Shown here: in pieces, positions 36,505 to 48,206 of the stretch
Position numbering within the stretch: the stretch's first letter is position 1
Layout of the letters: the number at the start of each line of letters is the position of its first letter
NCBI GenBank assembly: GCA_905221605.1
Contig: CAJNDS010002341.1
Coordinates: 359,083-423,082 of the forward strand
Reading direction: 5' to 3'
Length of the DNA stretch: 64,000 nt
From: Symbiodinium natans
Taxonomy: Eukaryota; Sar; Dinophyceae; Suessiales; Symbiodiniaceae
Translations under genes and position numbers: made by a program
The notes under the pieces: model-generated
The model's input: only the letters and a program-made list of their open reading frames with translations
What the model was told of the DNA's origin: nothing
The model's database searches: none

Positions 36505-36517
36505 CCCCCCCCCCCCC
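36505..36517. repeat. Homopolymer C run, with nearby (TG)n
   Basis: Thirteen consecutive C residues, followed about 130 nt downstream by a (TG)n run at 36,641-36,660. Length polymorphism or sequencing error is likely here. Confidence 0.9.
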
Positions 36518-36959
36518 GCCCGCGCGACCCATCATTTTGCGCCGCAAGGACTGCTCCGCAGCTCTCACTGCTTCGGATGCCTCGGTCAGCAGAGCTAAAA
36601 AAGTGCCCCTCCGACCTATTTGCAGAGCTGCCCTGGATATCTGTGTGTGTGTGTGTGTGTCTCCTTTTAGTTTTGAAGGTTTGGCTTGTGCTGCTGACCA
36701 TGCTGGCCCCGTTTAGCTGAGTTTTGGCTCATCCGGCCTGCTGGGCAAATTGTAGCTGTACCGCCTCCTTCGGTACGATCGGAACGATGTTTCCTCGGCC
36801 TGGGGCGCAGAAAAGAAATGTGGAACTGAGCCCGGAAGCCGCACGCTTGTGATCTTGGGCCGAGGCTGCTGTGCCTGATCAGCATGCTGCTGTCAGCAGA
36901 TGCTGCAGTTATCGGACCGGCCATGTGCCTGAAGCCTTCGGAGATAGCCTCAGCATAGC

Positions 36960-39275
36960 CAGCACCTGACTTGGCAGAATCGTCACGGCAGGACGCAAAG
37001 GTTCTGATGCAGAAGTGGCTCGTGAGGCCCACTCCACATCCCCAGAAATCCCGAGCCCACCCTTTCGGTCTGCGTGGGCTCAAGTGGGCTGTCCAGGTCC
37101 CTGAGCACACGGCAACCGCCCGTGTGACGGAGTTTCTTCGGGCAGCCCGTTCCCGCCTCGTGTGCGGCGGCAAAAGCCTGCAGCCGGTCTCTGTGTCAAA
37201 AACTGTGAGGTCCATCTGTCCTGCTGCAGCAGATTCTTGACAAGGTGGACCCAAAAGCGGACCCAAAAGCGGACAAGGCCTTGTTGAGCTCAGCTGCGCT
37301 CTGCTGATGCGTCCGTTCGGACAATTCCAAGCAGTGGCAGGACCTTCCAGTCGTGCATGTTGGGCCGACCACAGACGAAGAAATCAAAGAGCTGGTCGAC
37401 AAGGAGCCCCTGTACTCCGCGAGGAGCAGTGGGTCGCGAAACTTCTTACATCCTGAATCCCGTCCAGGAGCGAAGCTTTGCATGGCTTCGTCTGCGCACT
37501 CTGGCTTTCATGTTCGTGGTCTACTTTTGCACCGCCTGCGACTTTATTTGGAGAGGGGGAGATGCGTATGTTGCGCCCACTCTGTTTGGGACTCTTTTGT
37601 AAAGACTGCCGCACGAGGTCTTTGCGTGCGCCGCGATCTACGCATACCTGTGGAAAGACCCGCCGGTGGAAGTCCAGGTACGGGGTGCAAGTAGCTTCCA
37701 CGTGCCGTGGACATCTGCTGGCAACAGGCAAAGGACGAGGAGAGCGAGGACTTCCAGTTTGGCATCTGCAACTTCTTTGAGGTCCGACATTGGGGCAGGG
37801 TTGGCACTGTCAATCGGAAGCTGCAGCTAGTTTCTAGAATCTAGAACCTAGAATCATGGCACCTTTTCGGTTGAAGTTCCAACGTTTCAGCATCCTGGAC
37901 AATCAAAACCCAGCCAGGGCTTCTGATCTTTTGAACCCTCAAACATTTGAGCCGGCCAATGTTGCAAACATGGGTTGTGTTTAAGCTGCTTACACATGTT
38001 GTGGATCATGTTGTTGAAGCCCGGAACCCAAACACATCCAGAAGCCTAAGCCACAACAAGCAAGATGCCGAATTCCGCGATTTAAACCACTCAGACGGAC
38101 CGGCCACTTTAACATGTCTAGACTTGGTTTTTTCATTACGCGGCGAAAACGATCAAATGTGAACAAGCGCAAGCAATCGGCCACACAGTGGTTCGCCCTC
38201 GCTGCCAACTCTCTCCAAAATTGGACCCGACCCTCAACACTGTCATGTTTACCTCTCCCAACGCTCTCAACCTCAAAGAGTTTGATTTTTCCAAACCTTG
38301 TGGTCCAACCCTCGTTTCAAGCGCCTATTGTCATTGAACGCTGCGGAAATTCAAAGCACAATCTTCGTCCCAACCCTGCCTTTTCGCGGCCCCGAACGAA
38401 CCGAGGCCGTGTAACGAACCGGAGACGGCCATCCAATAGATTTAGCCTCTCTGTCCTGCAGACATGTCCCGTGCCCCAGCCCCTGCCCTCAGGACATGCA
38501 CGTTACTTGCTTGGGTTTCTTGTGCCTTCCCTGCCGATGGGTGCCTCCCTCAGCAGGGTCTCTTTGCAGGCGATCCAGTGAGCCGGTGCTGATTCGTACC
38601 CAAGGCTGACACCATGAACGCCACGGGGATTCTGGGCTTCTGGGCTGCCTTCCTACTCTTCGTCGTGGTTTGCCACCTGCGGTCCTGGGCGCAAAACTAC
38701 GACCTGGCGCTCGGAGTGTTGGCCGCTGGGACTCAAGGAATCAACGTGCTGCAGGCTTCTGGCAGAGATCTACGGAGCCTGTACACGAACACTGCATACC
38801 CTGACGTTCCAATTCGACATGTATTTGCTACGTGTTACACTCCCTTCATTACTTGATATTAACATATGTATACGCTTTCCATCCTTTTCCCTTTATTTTG
38901 AGAGAAAACTTTTGGACTCCGAGGCCTGGCTGGCGGCTGCGCTCGTCTTCGCGTAAGCCAAGGGAGGAATGGACAGGAGTTGGCTGTGGAACTCTGTGTG
39001 CAGCACTTTTCTTTGGTTGGAGAAAGGAACTCGTGGGTGTTTTGTGTGTACAGGTACTACCGACAGCAGCTCCGCAAGCTCTTCTCCATCAAGAATGAGC
39101 CCACAGATCAGGTCAAGGACTGGCCAGCAAGGAGGTTTTGCAAGGGAAGGTGGGCTTTCTTGCTTGTGCACCGCAGGATGTGGCGCTGTGGGCTTGCTGT
39201 TGCTGCTGCGCAGCGGTTCAGGAAGCCCGCCAGGCCTTGCGCAGTGCCATGGTCTTGCTCAGAGTGAGCTGTGAG
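36960..39275 (+). CDS. PLAC8-family cysteine-rich membrane protein
   Basis: Exons in order: about 36,961-37,050 (QDAKVLMQKWLVRPTPHPQ), about 37,225-37,305 (ILDKVDPKADPKADKALLS), about 37,335-37,428 (TDEEIKELVDKEPLYSA), a membrane exon about 37,465-37,600 (TLAFMFVVYFCTACDFIW), about 37,612-37,678 (VFACAAIYAYLWKDPPVEV) and 37,708-37,783 (DEESEDFQFGICNFFE). Then a TM exon about 38,603-38,810 (ADTMNATGILGFWAAFLLFV), LLDSEAWLAAALVFA to 38,952, 39,053-39,133 (YYRQQLRKLFSIKNEPTDQ) and about 39,175-39,268 (WACCCCCAAVQEARQALRSA). The W...FGIC...F segment, R.QLRK.F.I, and a terminal CCCC.A..QEARQ match PLAC8 domains (plant FW2.2/PCR, animal onzin), linked to organ size and metal transport. Extra N-terminal helices and TM segments are unusual. 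Exons at about 39,675 and 40,030-40,141 (ELLISNILPANEASASM, then stop) may be its C-terminus. Confidence 0.6.
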
Positions 39276-40801
39276 CTCTTAGAGTGCAATAAAACGAAGA
39301 CGAATGTTGGAGGTGCGAGCGGTGGCGAAGTCCGCGGCCCTGGAGGCCCGAAGCAGTGAGCACCATCAAGGACGCGACTGCATTCCTGAGAAGCGATTTC
39401 TCGAGCCAACGAATAATGACGAAGCGAAGCGTTGAGTGCTTATTCTGTGCTGTAAGTGGCAGTAGATGGCATAAGTGGCTCCGCTTCTCCTGGCGGGGTT
39501 CGACTGCCAGGCCTGAGAGACGAAGGACTTCGAGGACACCTGGCCCTCGTACCGCTGCGCCCGTGAGAAAAGAAGCAGACCACAGTACACATACCTATGC
39601 AGCAGTCATATTCCTATAGTACCCTATACCTCATGCTAGTGTTTGCTGAATCGTGCTTGCTGCATCTTGCACAGCCACCTCCCACGTGTGAAGGTGACGT
39701 CGGGCGATGATGAGTTCCATCCCGTGCGCCTACGTCCCGTTTATCAGAGACAGCATGGCAATTGCATGTGCATCCTGATCTACAAGTATCAAGTATCTAG
39801 GACGGGGTTTGTGCACGTGGGTGAGTCGCTATGGTTGTGGAAGGGACTTGGAAGAAGCAGCTTGTGATCAACATAACACTTTCCGTCGCCGTTCTGGCAC
39901 GCGAAGTAGCAAGCTCCCGTCCCCGGTGACGGACAGGACAGGTAGATGCACGTGGTGCTATTCCCTCTGTGATGAAGAGATCATCTCCCATCGGAAAGAG
40001 AACCTAGGAAGACATGTTGGCTGAGAATCCAGTCTTGCCAGTGCGCAGGACGCAATGGAGCACTCTCACCGCGAGCTCCTGATCAGCAACATTCTGCCCG
40101 CAAATGAGGCATCAGCATCAATGCACAACGGCCGAGCGTGATCCCTCGACATCACCGTGCATGTAGAGGCAAAGAATGTAAATGGTTCGAATTTTGCAAG
40201 ATCGGAGAGTCCAGGGCCAAGAAAGCCAACACCCCGCAGTAGTTGAAGCAGACGGGCGAAGCAGGTGTAGCCGTTCAGTCGATTTTCGCCCTTGTGGGCA
40301 CAGAGGTCACATCAGCAACTCCAGTGCCATCATCATCGAAGCAGAAGCCTGCCGACAGAGGTTCCTTGCGGCATCGCTCTTTCTATCGAGGCCGAAGTTG
40401 TCAAATCTGTCATGTTCAGGTACAAGCGGCTCCACCCCAAGGACATCACTGAGGACGAGAAGGACCGCGGACAGCACATCGTGCACTGCTTTCAGCGCGT
40501 ACCGCTTCAGGGAGTTCGTGCAGTAAACCTACTCTCCTGATTCGAATGCGAATCTCGGTCAGGACTACAAGACTCTTGTTCATACAATACAGCCGGACAG
40601 GCACTTTCTGCAAACGGGGGCGATAGGGAACGCGCAAAGCCGCAAAGCACGTGAGATAGGCGACAGCTGTCCAAGCGTTGGTGTGCTAAGCGCGGCACAG
40701 GCTTTCGGCCATTTTCAAGAGCAAGTGGGGCGAGGGTTCGCCTTTCCCTTGGCCTTCGCAGCTCTTTCCAGAGCCACCAACTCTGACCTGAGAATCCTGA
40801 G

Positions 40802-43800
40802 GTGCAAAACGGGCCTCTGTGGCCTGAAGGAAGAGCAGGCACGGGTTTACTTCAATGTGTCCGAGCCTTGGCCGGGGTACTGATGCGAAGTGATCGTTCT
40901 GTTCCATCTCTAACAGAGTGCTCCACAGATTGCCCTTCACCCCCCTGTATCTCTTGGCATTCCTGGCTAAGGTACGGCAAAAACGAGATTACCCCGCCAA
41001 AGCGGGAGAACATCTGGATCAAGCTGTTGAGGTCGGGCACGTTTGTGCAATGCTTCACAGGGAATGCCCACGATCATTGTGTTGAGAGCCAGGCAGACAT
41101 TTCTGGGCATTTTCAACATCCTGCTCTGGTCCTGTGTTGCCGCTGAGGCGCGGTTCTGTGACCGTCGGGGGAGATCTTGGGAGTTTGGCTGATCGTTGAG
41201 CATCGGAACATACCTGGATGGTGCCGGTCTTGTGGAAGGTGGCCCTGATCCTCATCTTCTCTGGGGAATCACCTAGCCTTGACCTTACTGGCCCTCAACC
41301 CATGGCTGAAAGAGTATGACGGAGTCGGCGCTCGTGTGCTGACGGCTCGCCACTACTGGTCAAGAACAGCAGGTGCCGACGAGGCAGCTCCCACCGTAAA
41401 GGCCACCGCCGCTTCAGAGGCCGCGAGTGCTTCTCTCGAGTGGCAGTGCCACATAGCGCCACTTACCTCCAAAGCCTAAAGTTGCGCAGGCTCTGGCTGC
41501 GCACAGTGAAGAGGGCCCCGACTATGTCACACCCATCATCCTCTCGTGCGCTCCTTAGTAGTGGAGCCTCCACTGCCTCCGTGAGACTTGCGTGGAGACG
41601 AGGTCAGTCATCGTCATGGCAGCTCTCCTCCAGTGGTACTCCGAGCTTAAGGTGCGACAGCATGTGCGAGTTCTCAGCCTTGCGCTGCCCTCTTGGCACA
41701 CTGCATCCCCATTCGCCACGCTGATCTTGAACCATGTGCGAAAGGAGCCAAGGCAGGTGTGGCTCCAAGCAAGTTTTTTAATGCAACAACATGCAACAAT
41801 TTAGGTCCATGAGAGGTGTGATCCGGTTCCAAAACCGGCCCAACCTAAGGGAAGACTACGAACAGATTAATACGGTTTCAAGACTGTTGGTATGTCGGAT
41901 GTCGGGGTTTGTGAATTCCTGGTGATCCAGGGCTTCAGACTTGAGGGAGGGCAGGGAACGCGAACGTGAACTGGCGCGTAGGGGGCCACCGCAGGTCTTG
42001 CATCAAGACGTGAGTCCGCTTGTGTCGCAGGCCGAGTCCCAGATGGAAGCCATGCAGAAACTGCAGGCGGGCCTCCTCACTTCGTGAACGACCGAGGGGT
42101 CAATCAGAACATGCATGCATGGCCCCCCCCCCCTGGTCAGGCTGCTGCCAAGGTGCCAGCCGTGCGCCACCGAGCCTCGCAAGTCGCACGTGCATGTGAC
42201 ACTGTGACACAGAGGCTCAGAGGTCACCGGGCACGGCTGAAGACTATGGAGACGTGAATGGGCCTCTTGCTCCTCTTAGATTAGCTCCCTGGAGGTACGC
42301 ATCGACAAAGGACGGCGCGTGGACTTGGAGGTGGACCCCCTGCACCTGGTGCCTGGGGACATCATTTTCCTCCAGGCACGGCAACGCCGTTTGGATGTGG
42401 CCAGCGTTGGCAATCGTAAGCTCAGGTGACCGAAATAGACAAAGACTTTTCGAGATTTATTGAATCCGGAGTGACTTGCACTCGCTAACATAGCGCCACT
42501 ATATAAAAAGGAGACGCAACCAAATTGATGAATGAACGACACATCGCCCTTTCGCAGAGTTTGTACAAGCTTACAGGCAAGACATGTGATCCATGGCTTC
42601 AAGAACTCAATATGGTTCAGGCCCAAAAGATCTACAGCCCCAGCTATGTTTTACTGCAAGACGCTGACGCGACATAGGAGAACCAACAGGAACATATCTG
42701 ACACTAGTACTACTTGATTGGGTAAAAAGCATGTGATAAAGTGGACCAGAAAATGCAAGTGCAAGTTCGGCGTAGACTACGACTCCCTCAGAAAAGAAGT
42801 CAAGTTGACCGAGCACATCTATGAGGCACCGAAAATCGGGTCACAACAAATGAGCTTTTGTCCCGATACAAGCAGCGACACACTTGTACAAGAGAAGGAT
42901 GTCCGCTCTGCCCTCATCTAGTTAGCATCCTTGTGACGGCAGTCTTGAAAGATATCCAAGTTAAAATTCTGATGTCAAAAGCAACGCGAACCTATACAAT
43001 GTATTGAACACACCGAAGTACTATGTGCAGATGACGCGCTTCCTTTTGATAACTATTCCAAGCATATTAACTAACATGCTACTATTACATGAAATTCAAA
43101 AGGAGTCAAAACACTCACATGCAACTCAATCTTGAACAATGCGTTAATCAACAAAAGAGAATAAACAACAGCATTGATGCAACCAGAACTTGCAAAAAAA
43201 CCTACAAACAACTTTTTGGAATCGCGCCAATAACTTTATCAAGTGGAGATACGAGTCTGCCATTTGATGCTGCAACGTAAATTATTGTCTAGAAGCTATT
43301 CTACTAACCCAAAACGAACTGAACAGACCAAATGCATTTCAAATGAAGGGTTACAGAAGAATACTGCACATTCCCCCTGCACTACTCTTACTGCCCCGTT
43401 GCCCCAGTTGCAGCAGCATGCCAGCAGGGAAGGGGCCACTGCTCATCACGAATAGTCAGCTGTTCGTAGAGTACCACCATTTCCGTACATTCCTGCCCTC
43501 TCTCTGCGCACGCTTGGGTGAGGGTCCCTGGAAGGTGTGGCATCCAGCTTTCCTTTAAGACTGACTCTGCAGGACTCGAAGGAACTCATTACACCTGGGC
43601 GGTTCCGCATGTGCTACCAGTCCTGCGACTGCTTTGTCCACGCTGGTCCTTCTTAATCAACCATGACGTGACTTCTCCGTGAGTAGACCTCCGGAGTAAA
43701 GGTCTTGCTTTTGATACTCAACCCATGTCATCGTCGAAATGCTGCGGACGATTCACAATGTCCAAGTTGTAAAGTTCTCAGATAACTGGAGGTTCCAGAT

Positions 43801-46800
43801 AGCTGGAGGTTCCAACAGTTAAACTTTTGCAAAAAAAATTAACAATCAGCAGAGCAGACCCTCTACGGCAGGTAACTTTTGAGACAAGTGCTTATTGCCC
43901 AAGGATTGAATGTATGAGGAGATCAGGAAAACCAAGGGCCAATTGGCTCTTTGAAACGTTCAGCCTTTGTGGAAGAAACGAACAGTTTGACTCCGAGAAC
44001 CGAGAACACCTCCACTACACACCCCAATGTGCACAAAACCGAGATACCATCTCTAGTTAAAAGATCTCAATACCCCCAGTCGCATCGTCACAGCTCATCT
44101 CCATAAACTTAGTGAGTGTCTTTCAATGCCAAACCAGGCTCGACATAAATGTTCTTCGTCACCGAAAGTCTCATCAACGAAAGACTCGTTCCTGTCCGGA
44201 AAGATATTCATACAGAGCGAAAGAAGTTGCTCCACAAAGAAATGCGAAAGATGTAGAAGCCTTTTGACCACAGTTATTCCGTCCCCAACAACTACGTCTC
44301 CATGGAGTTGCGTTGCAAGGTTATTTAGATCGTTTAGATCCAATCTTCCCTCAACGCTTTGTACAGCTTCAGCGCGAATACCCGGATATGCGCTCATCCT
44401 AGAGCCTGCGCGTCGCAAAGAAGAAGCCAAGCAAATCACAGGAAGCCGCTTTATTAGACATCGTTGGGCAGTCCCTGACCGCAGGCCGGTGATCGTGTTC
44501 CAGCGGACGTTCGCATTTTGCATTGCACCGATGGGACAGAGGCAGAACTGTGCGAGTGGCCAAAGTCAAAAGCTCCCCGGGGTTGTCTTGAAGACGCAAG
44601 AAGCGCCTGATGTGGCGCCAGGTGGACAACTCGGCACTAACAGGGGAGTCCATGCCGGAGCCGCGTCATACAAAGACCGAGCCGGCCGCCAGCTCAGTCG
44701 CACGAGTCGCGACGAAAAGTCTGCCCGAAACCCAAAACTAAGCCTGTAGAACATGAAAAGCTTGAGAAAAACGCAACAAGCTGCAAAGCCTGAAACTTAG
44801 ACCTTTTGGAGGTCACCTGCCCCCCGCCTGAAGCCCGGAACCTGGCCTTCTTTGGAACGACGGTGCTCAAGGCCGCGGAGAGGTTTCTTGGAGGTTCTTG
44901 GCTTAGGGTTTGGGGTCAATTCCCAAAATAGACTGGGCATCTATCAGGGGACTCCCCGTCGTTTGTGGATGTGTGTGGCTCTGTTGCTACGCAGGGCAAC
45001 GCCACCTGCCTGGTGCATGCCACTGGTGATGCGACGTTCCTGGGAAAGATTGCTCAAGGACCGCTGCGGTTTCTTCAACTGCTCTCGGGTGTGCTGATGT
45101 GTTGCACTGGCTCAGGAATCAAGTCTTCAAGGGTGAAATCAACCTTGGAGATCCAGATAGAACATTTTGCAGAGGGCTGAGAAGGGCTGTGCCTCGCAGT
45201 CCTGGAAGGGTCATTTTTGCACGTACTGGCATCAGCAAACCTGTGGGATCTGTGAGTGGAAGGCTTAAGCATATCTTAAGCATGGAGCCGACAGGTCCAC
45301 ATCATTGCGGTCGTTGCCATCTGCGTCGGTGCGCGCCCGAATTTAGCTGCGGGAAAATTTTCCTTCGCGCCCTTGGGTCAGCTTTGTTGGCTCAGGCTTG
45401 TTGAGCTTGTTGGCCAACCTGCTTTCTCCCGTGAAGCGTGGCCCAGCCGAAATCCTTCAAAACAGCGCAGCGGCGCTCTTTGCGCAGGCAGCGCTGCAGC
45501 CTTTGGGTGATGGGCTGCATGGGCTCCAGTAAAGCCTTTGGAGTCTTACGCAGGTCCCCGAAGGTCTTCTGCCAACCGTGACAATCTCGCTCATGATTGC
45601 CTCGGATCAGATGGCAACACGGAACGCCTTCCGGCCTGAATTTGTGCATGCGATGCTTGAATTTGAAGGCTTTCTGGTGCTCTGCCGCTTGTGGCTCTTC
45701 GCTGCACCTGCAAAGGTGATTGTTCGCAAGATTGATGCTGTGGAGACGCTGGGGTGCGTGTCAGTGTTTTGCTCCGACAAGACAGGCCATGCTCTGCGCA
45801 CTTCAACCCAACGAGATGTGACAAGCAGCTGATATGCATTCTCAGGCACGCTGACGACGGGGGAGATGGCGGTTCAGGCACAGCCATCGCGTATTTTCCC
45901 CGCCTCCCCCTCTCCCTCGGCCAGCTGGTGTTGGCAGATGTTGGGGCAGGACTTGGTGGTGCCGATCGCTGGAGCAAACTTGAACTTGGAGGCTCTGGGC
46001 AGTTGCTTCTCTTGTGCTGCTTTGAGAGCTGCACGCTTGATCATGGACCGTGACAGGTCCACAATCGTGACAAGGAAAGCGGAAAGTTTAAGGCCATGAG
46101 GAGCTTGGACACAACTGCGGTTCACGCCCCAGCGCACAAGTGAAGCTCTTTAACGGCGACCTGTAGGGACAGGGGCGGCATGGGCGCAACACGTGTAGTG
46201 CGAGAGTCTACTTGTGCTGCTTAGCTTTGCGGAATCCTCAACAACGGAGCCGAGTTCAAAGTCCGGACCTCAAGTGGTGTGGAAGCTCACAGAGTCACAG
46301 TGAAGCCTTTGTAGAGAAACACATGCAGCTGTTTTCAGAGTGTATCATTGTCTGACAAATATTCCTAGGTGGACGGTAAGGAGGAGCGCTGGCCCGACAC
46401 TTACCGACGTACGCAGTTGGAGACAGTCTCCCATCTCGGGCACCGCAAGAACAGAATGGTGGCGGAACGCAGCGGAATGCCACGGAATGCTGCCGATTCT
46501 TGCTGAGGACCGGATCTCCCACGGAGGTCGCGATCTTGCGTGCCTGTGCAGAGGTCGTCCTGGCTTGTGGTGTAAGATCGCTTGCCGTCATTCTTTTGTG
46601 GCTCGGTGATCTGCTGTCAATCGCAGGTGGCTGGAGGTCCTGGCCCTACGGCCACGCTGAAGTCGAAGCTGGGCCCTGACACTCTCGAAGCTTTCGAGCC
46701 GCCTTTTCGTGTTGATGTCTAAGAGTATCGGAAGCCGCCATGCAAGCCTTGAAAGTCAGGCCGGAGAACTACAAGACTTTCGAGATCCCTTTCAACTCAG

Positions 46801-48175
46801 AGAACAAGTCGGGACCTTAGCGCCCTCGGCATTCCAAATGCTGGAAGAACAGCAAAGAGAGCCCTTGCAAGTAGTGTGCAAACTTGACGGTGACAATCAG
46901 CTGAGGTGGATGCTTACCATCCACGGCACTGCCGGACAGGGAAATTTCTTTGCGGTGCCTCTCCCACACCCGTGCCGAACATTTGGGGGCCTGGGGTTAT
47001 AGGTTCGTTGGCATGCTTTGAGCTTGGCTGAGCTGTCTCCAAACGCTTCGGGATCTTCTTTCAGCCCATGACCCCGCGCAGATCCTGAAGGGAGCTCCAG
47101 AGCGCGTCCTCAAGTGCGCCGTGCTTTTTATGATTTTCCTTTGGCACTTCGGGAAGGAAGTAAGAGGAGTCAGGCAGGGAGAGGGAGGGGAGCATACACA
47201 CTCTGGTGCTTGGGATCAGGTATACCACCCTGGCTGCAGATGCGACAGCCATGGGAAAGGCACTTTCTGAGCAGACACACAGCTTTGCTCGGGATACAGA
47301 TGCGTCGGATACTGTGCACTTGTTGATGGGGGGCCTTACAGTGCCTAGCTTCTTTCCAGATAGAGGCCGGTTTCAAAGCAGCAGATGGGACAGGATAAAA
47401 AGCTCCCATGTGACTTTCATAGCTCTGCCAGATCGAGCAGCAGCTCCAGGATCTCATGGGCCAGGCCAAAGTGGCTTGGGACGGAAGCTTGAGGGTCACT
47501 AGGGGAGTCTTGCAGGAGTGACTCTCAAACTCGGACTGGGTGTGCAGGGGCGCCGTGTGCTGTGCATCGCCAAGCGTGACATATCCGGTGGCGACATCCC
47601 AGCGGTGCGGCACCAACGAGGTTGTCTGTAGTATACAGCACGGATTTCAAGCCGTTTGCCAGGGTGGGAAATTCGAGGGCACAAATGCCGCGGACTGCAA
47701 CTTCCCCATGAAAGACTACGAGTTCGTGGGCTTGTACGGAATCGAGGACCTCTTAACTTGACTGCTGCTGATGCGCGCAAGAGGTATGGGAGGTCACGTC
47801 TTGGTCTTCTCAGGACCCGCCGAAGAAGGGAGTGGACGAGGCCGTCTTGATGGCGCAGCGGGCTGGCGTGAAGGCCGTACCCATCTGCTGCTTGTGTTTC
47901 AGCTCGTTTGCTGCTGAAGTGCGCTCTTGGCCAAGTCTCTTCATCGCAAGCACGCTTGGTTGCAGCAAGTGTCAGGTGGTCATGGTGACCGGGGACCATC
48001 CCGACACAGCTCGTGCGATTGCAGGCGCGCGAGATGACGGTGTGCCAGAAGCATTGTATCCGATTGTATCCGTCCTAACACATCCGATGTGGTTGGACGA
48101 GGGCTCTAATTCGAGAGGCCGCATCAATATCCTTGGCTCCAGCGCGGACGAAGCGAACGAGGCCCCCCCTCTCTC

Positions 48176-48206
<31 letters not shown>

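Noticed and set aside
36709-36732. CCGT..AGC..TTTTGGCTCA resembling the spliced leader
   Set aside because: Only TTTTGGCTCA matches without gaps, several inserted bases are needed, and no gene start is evident nearby.
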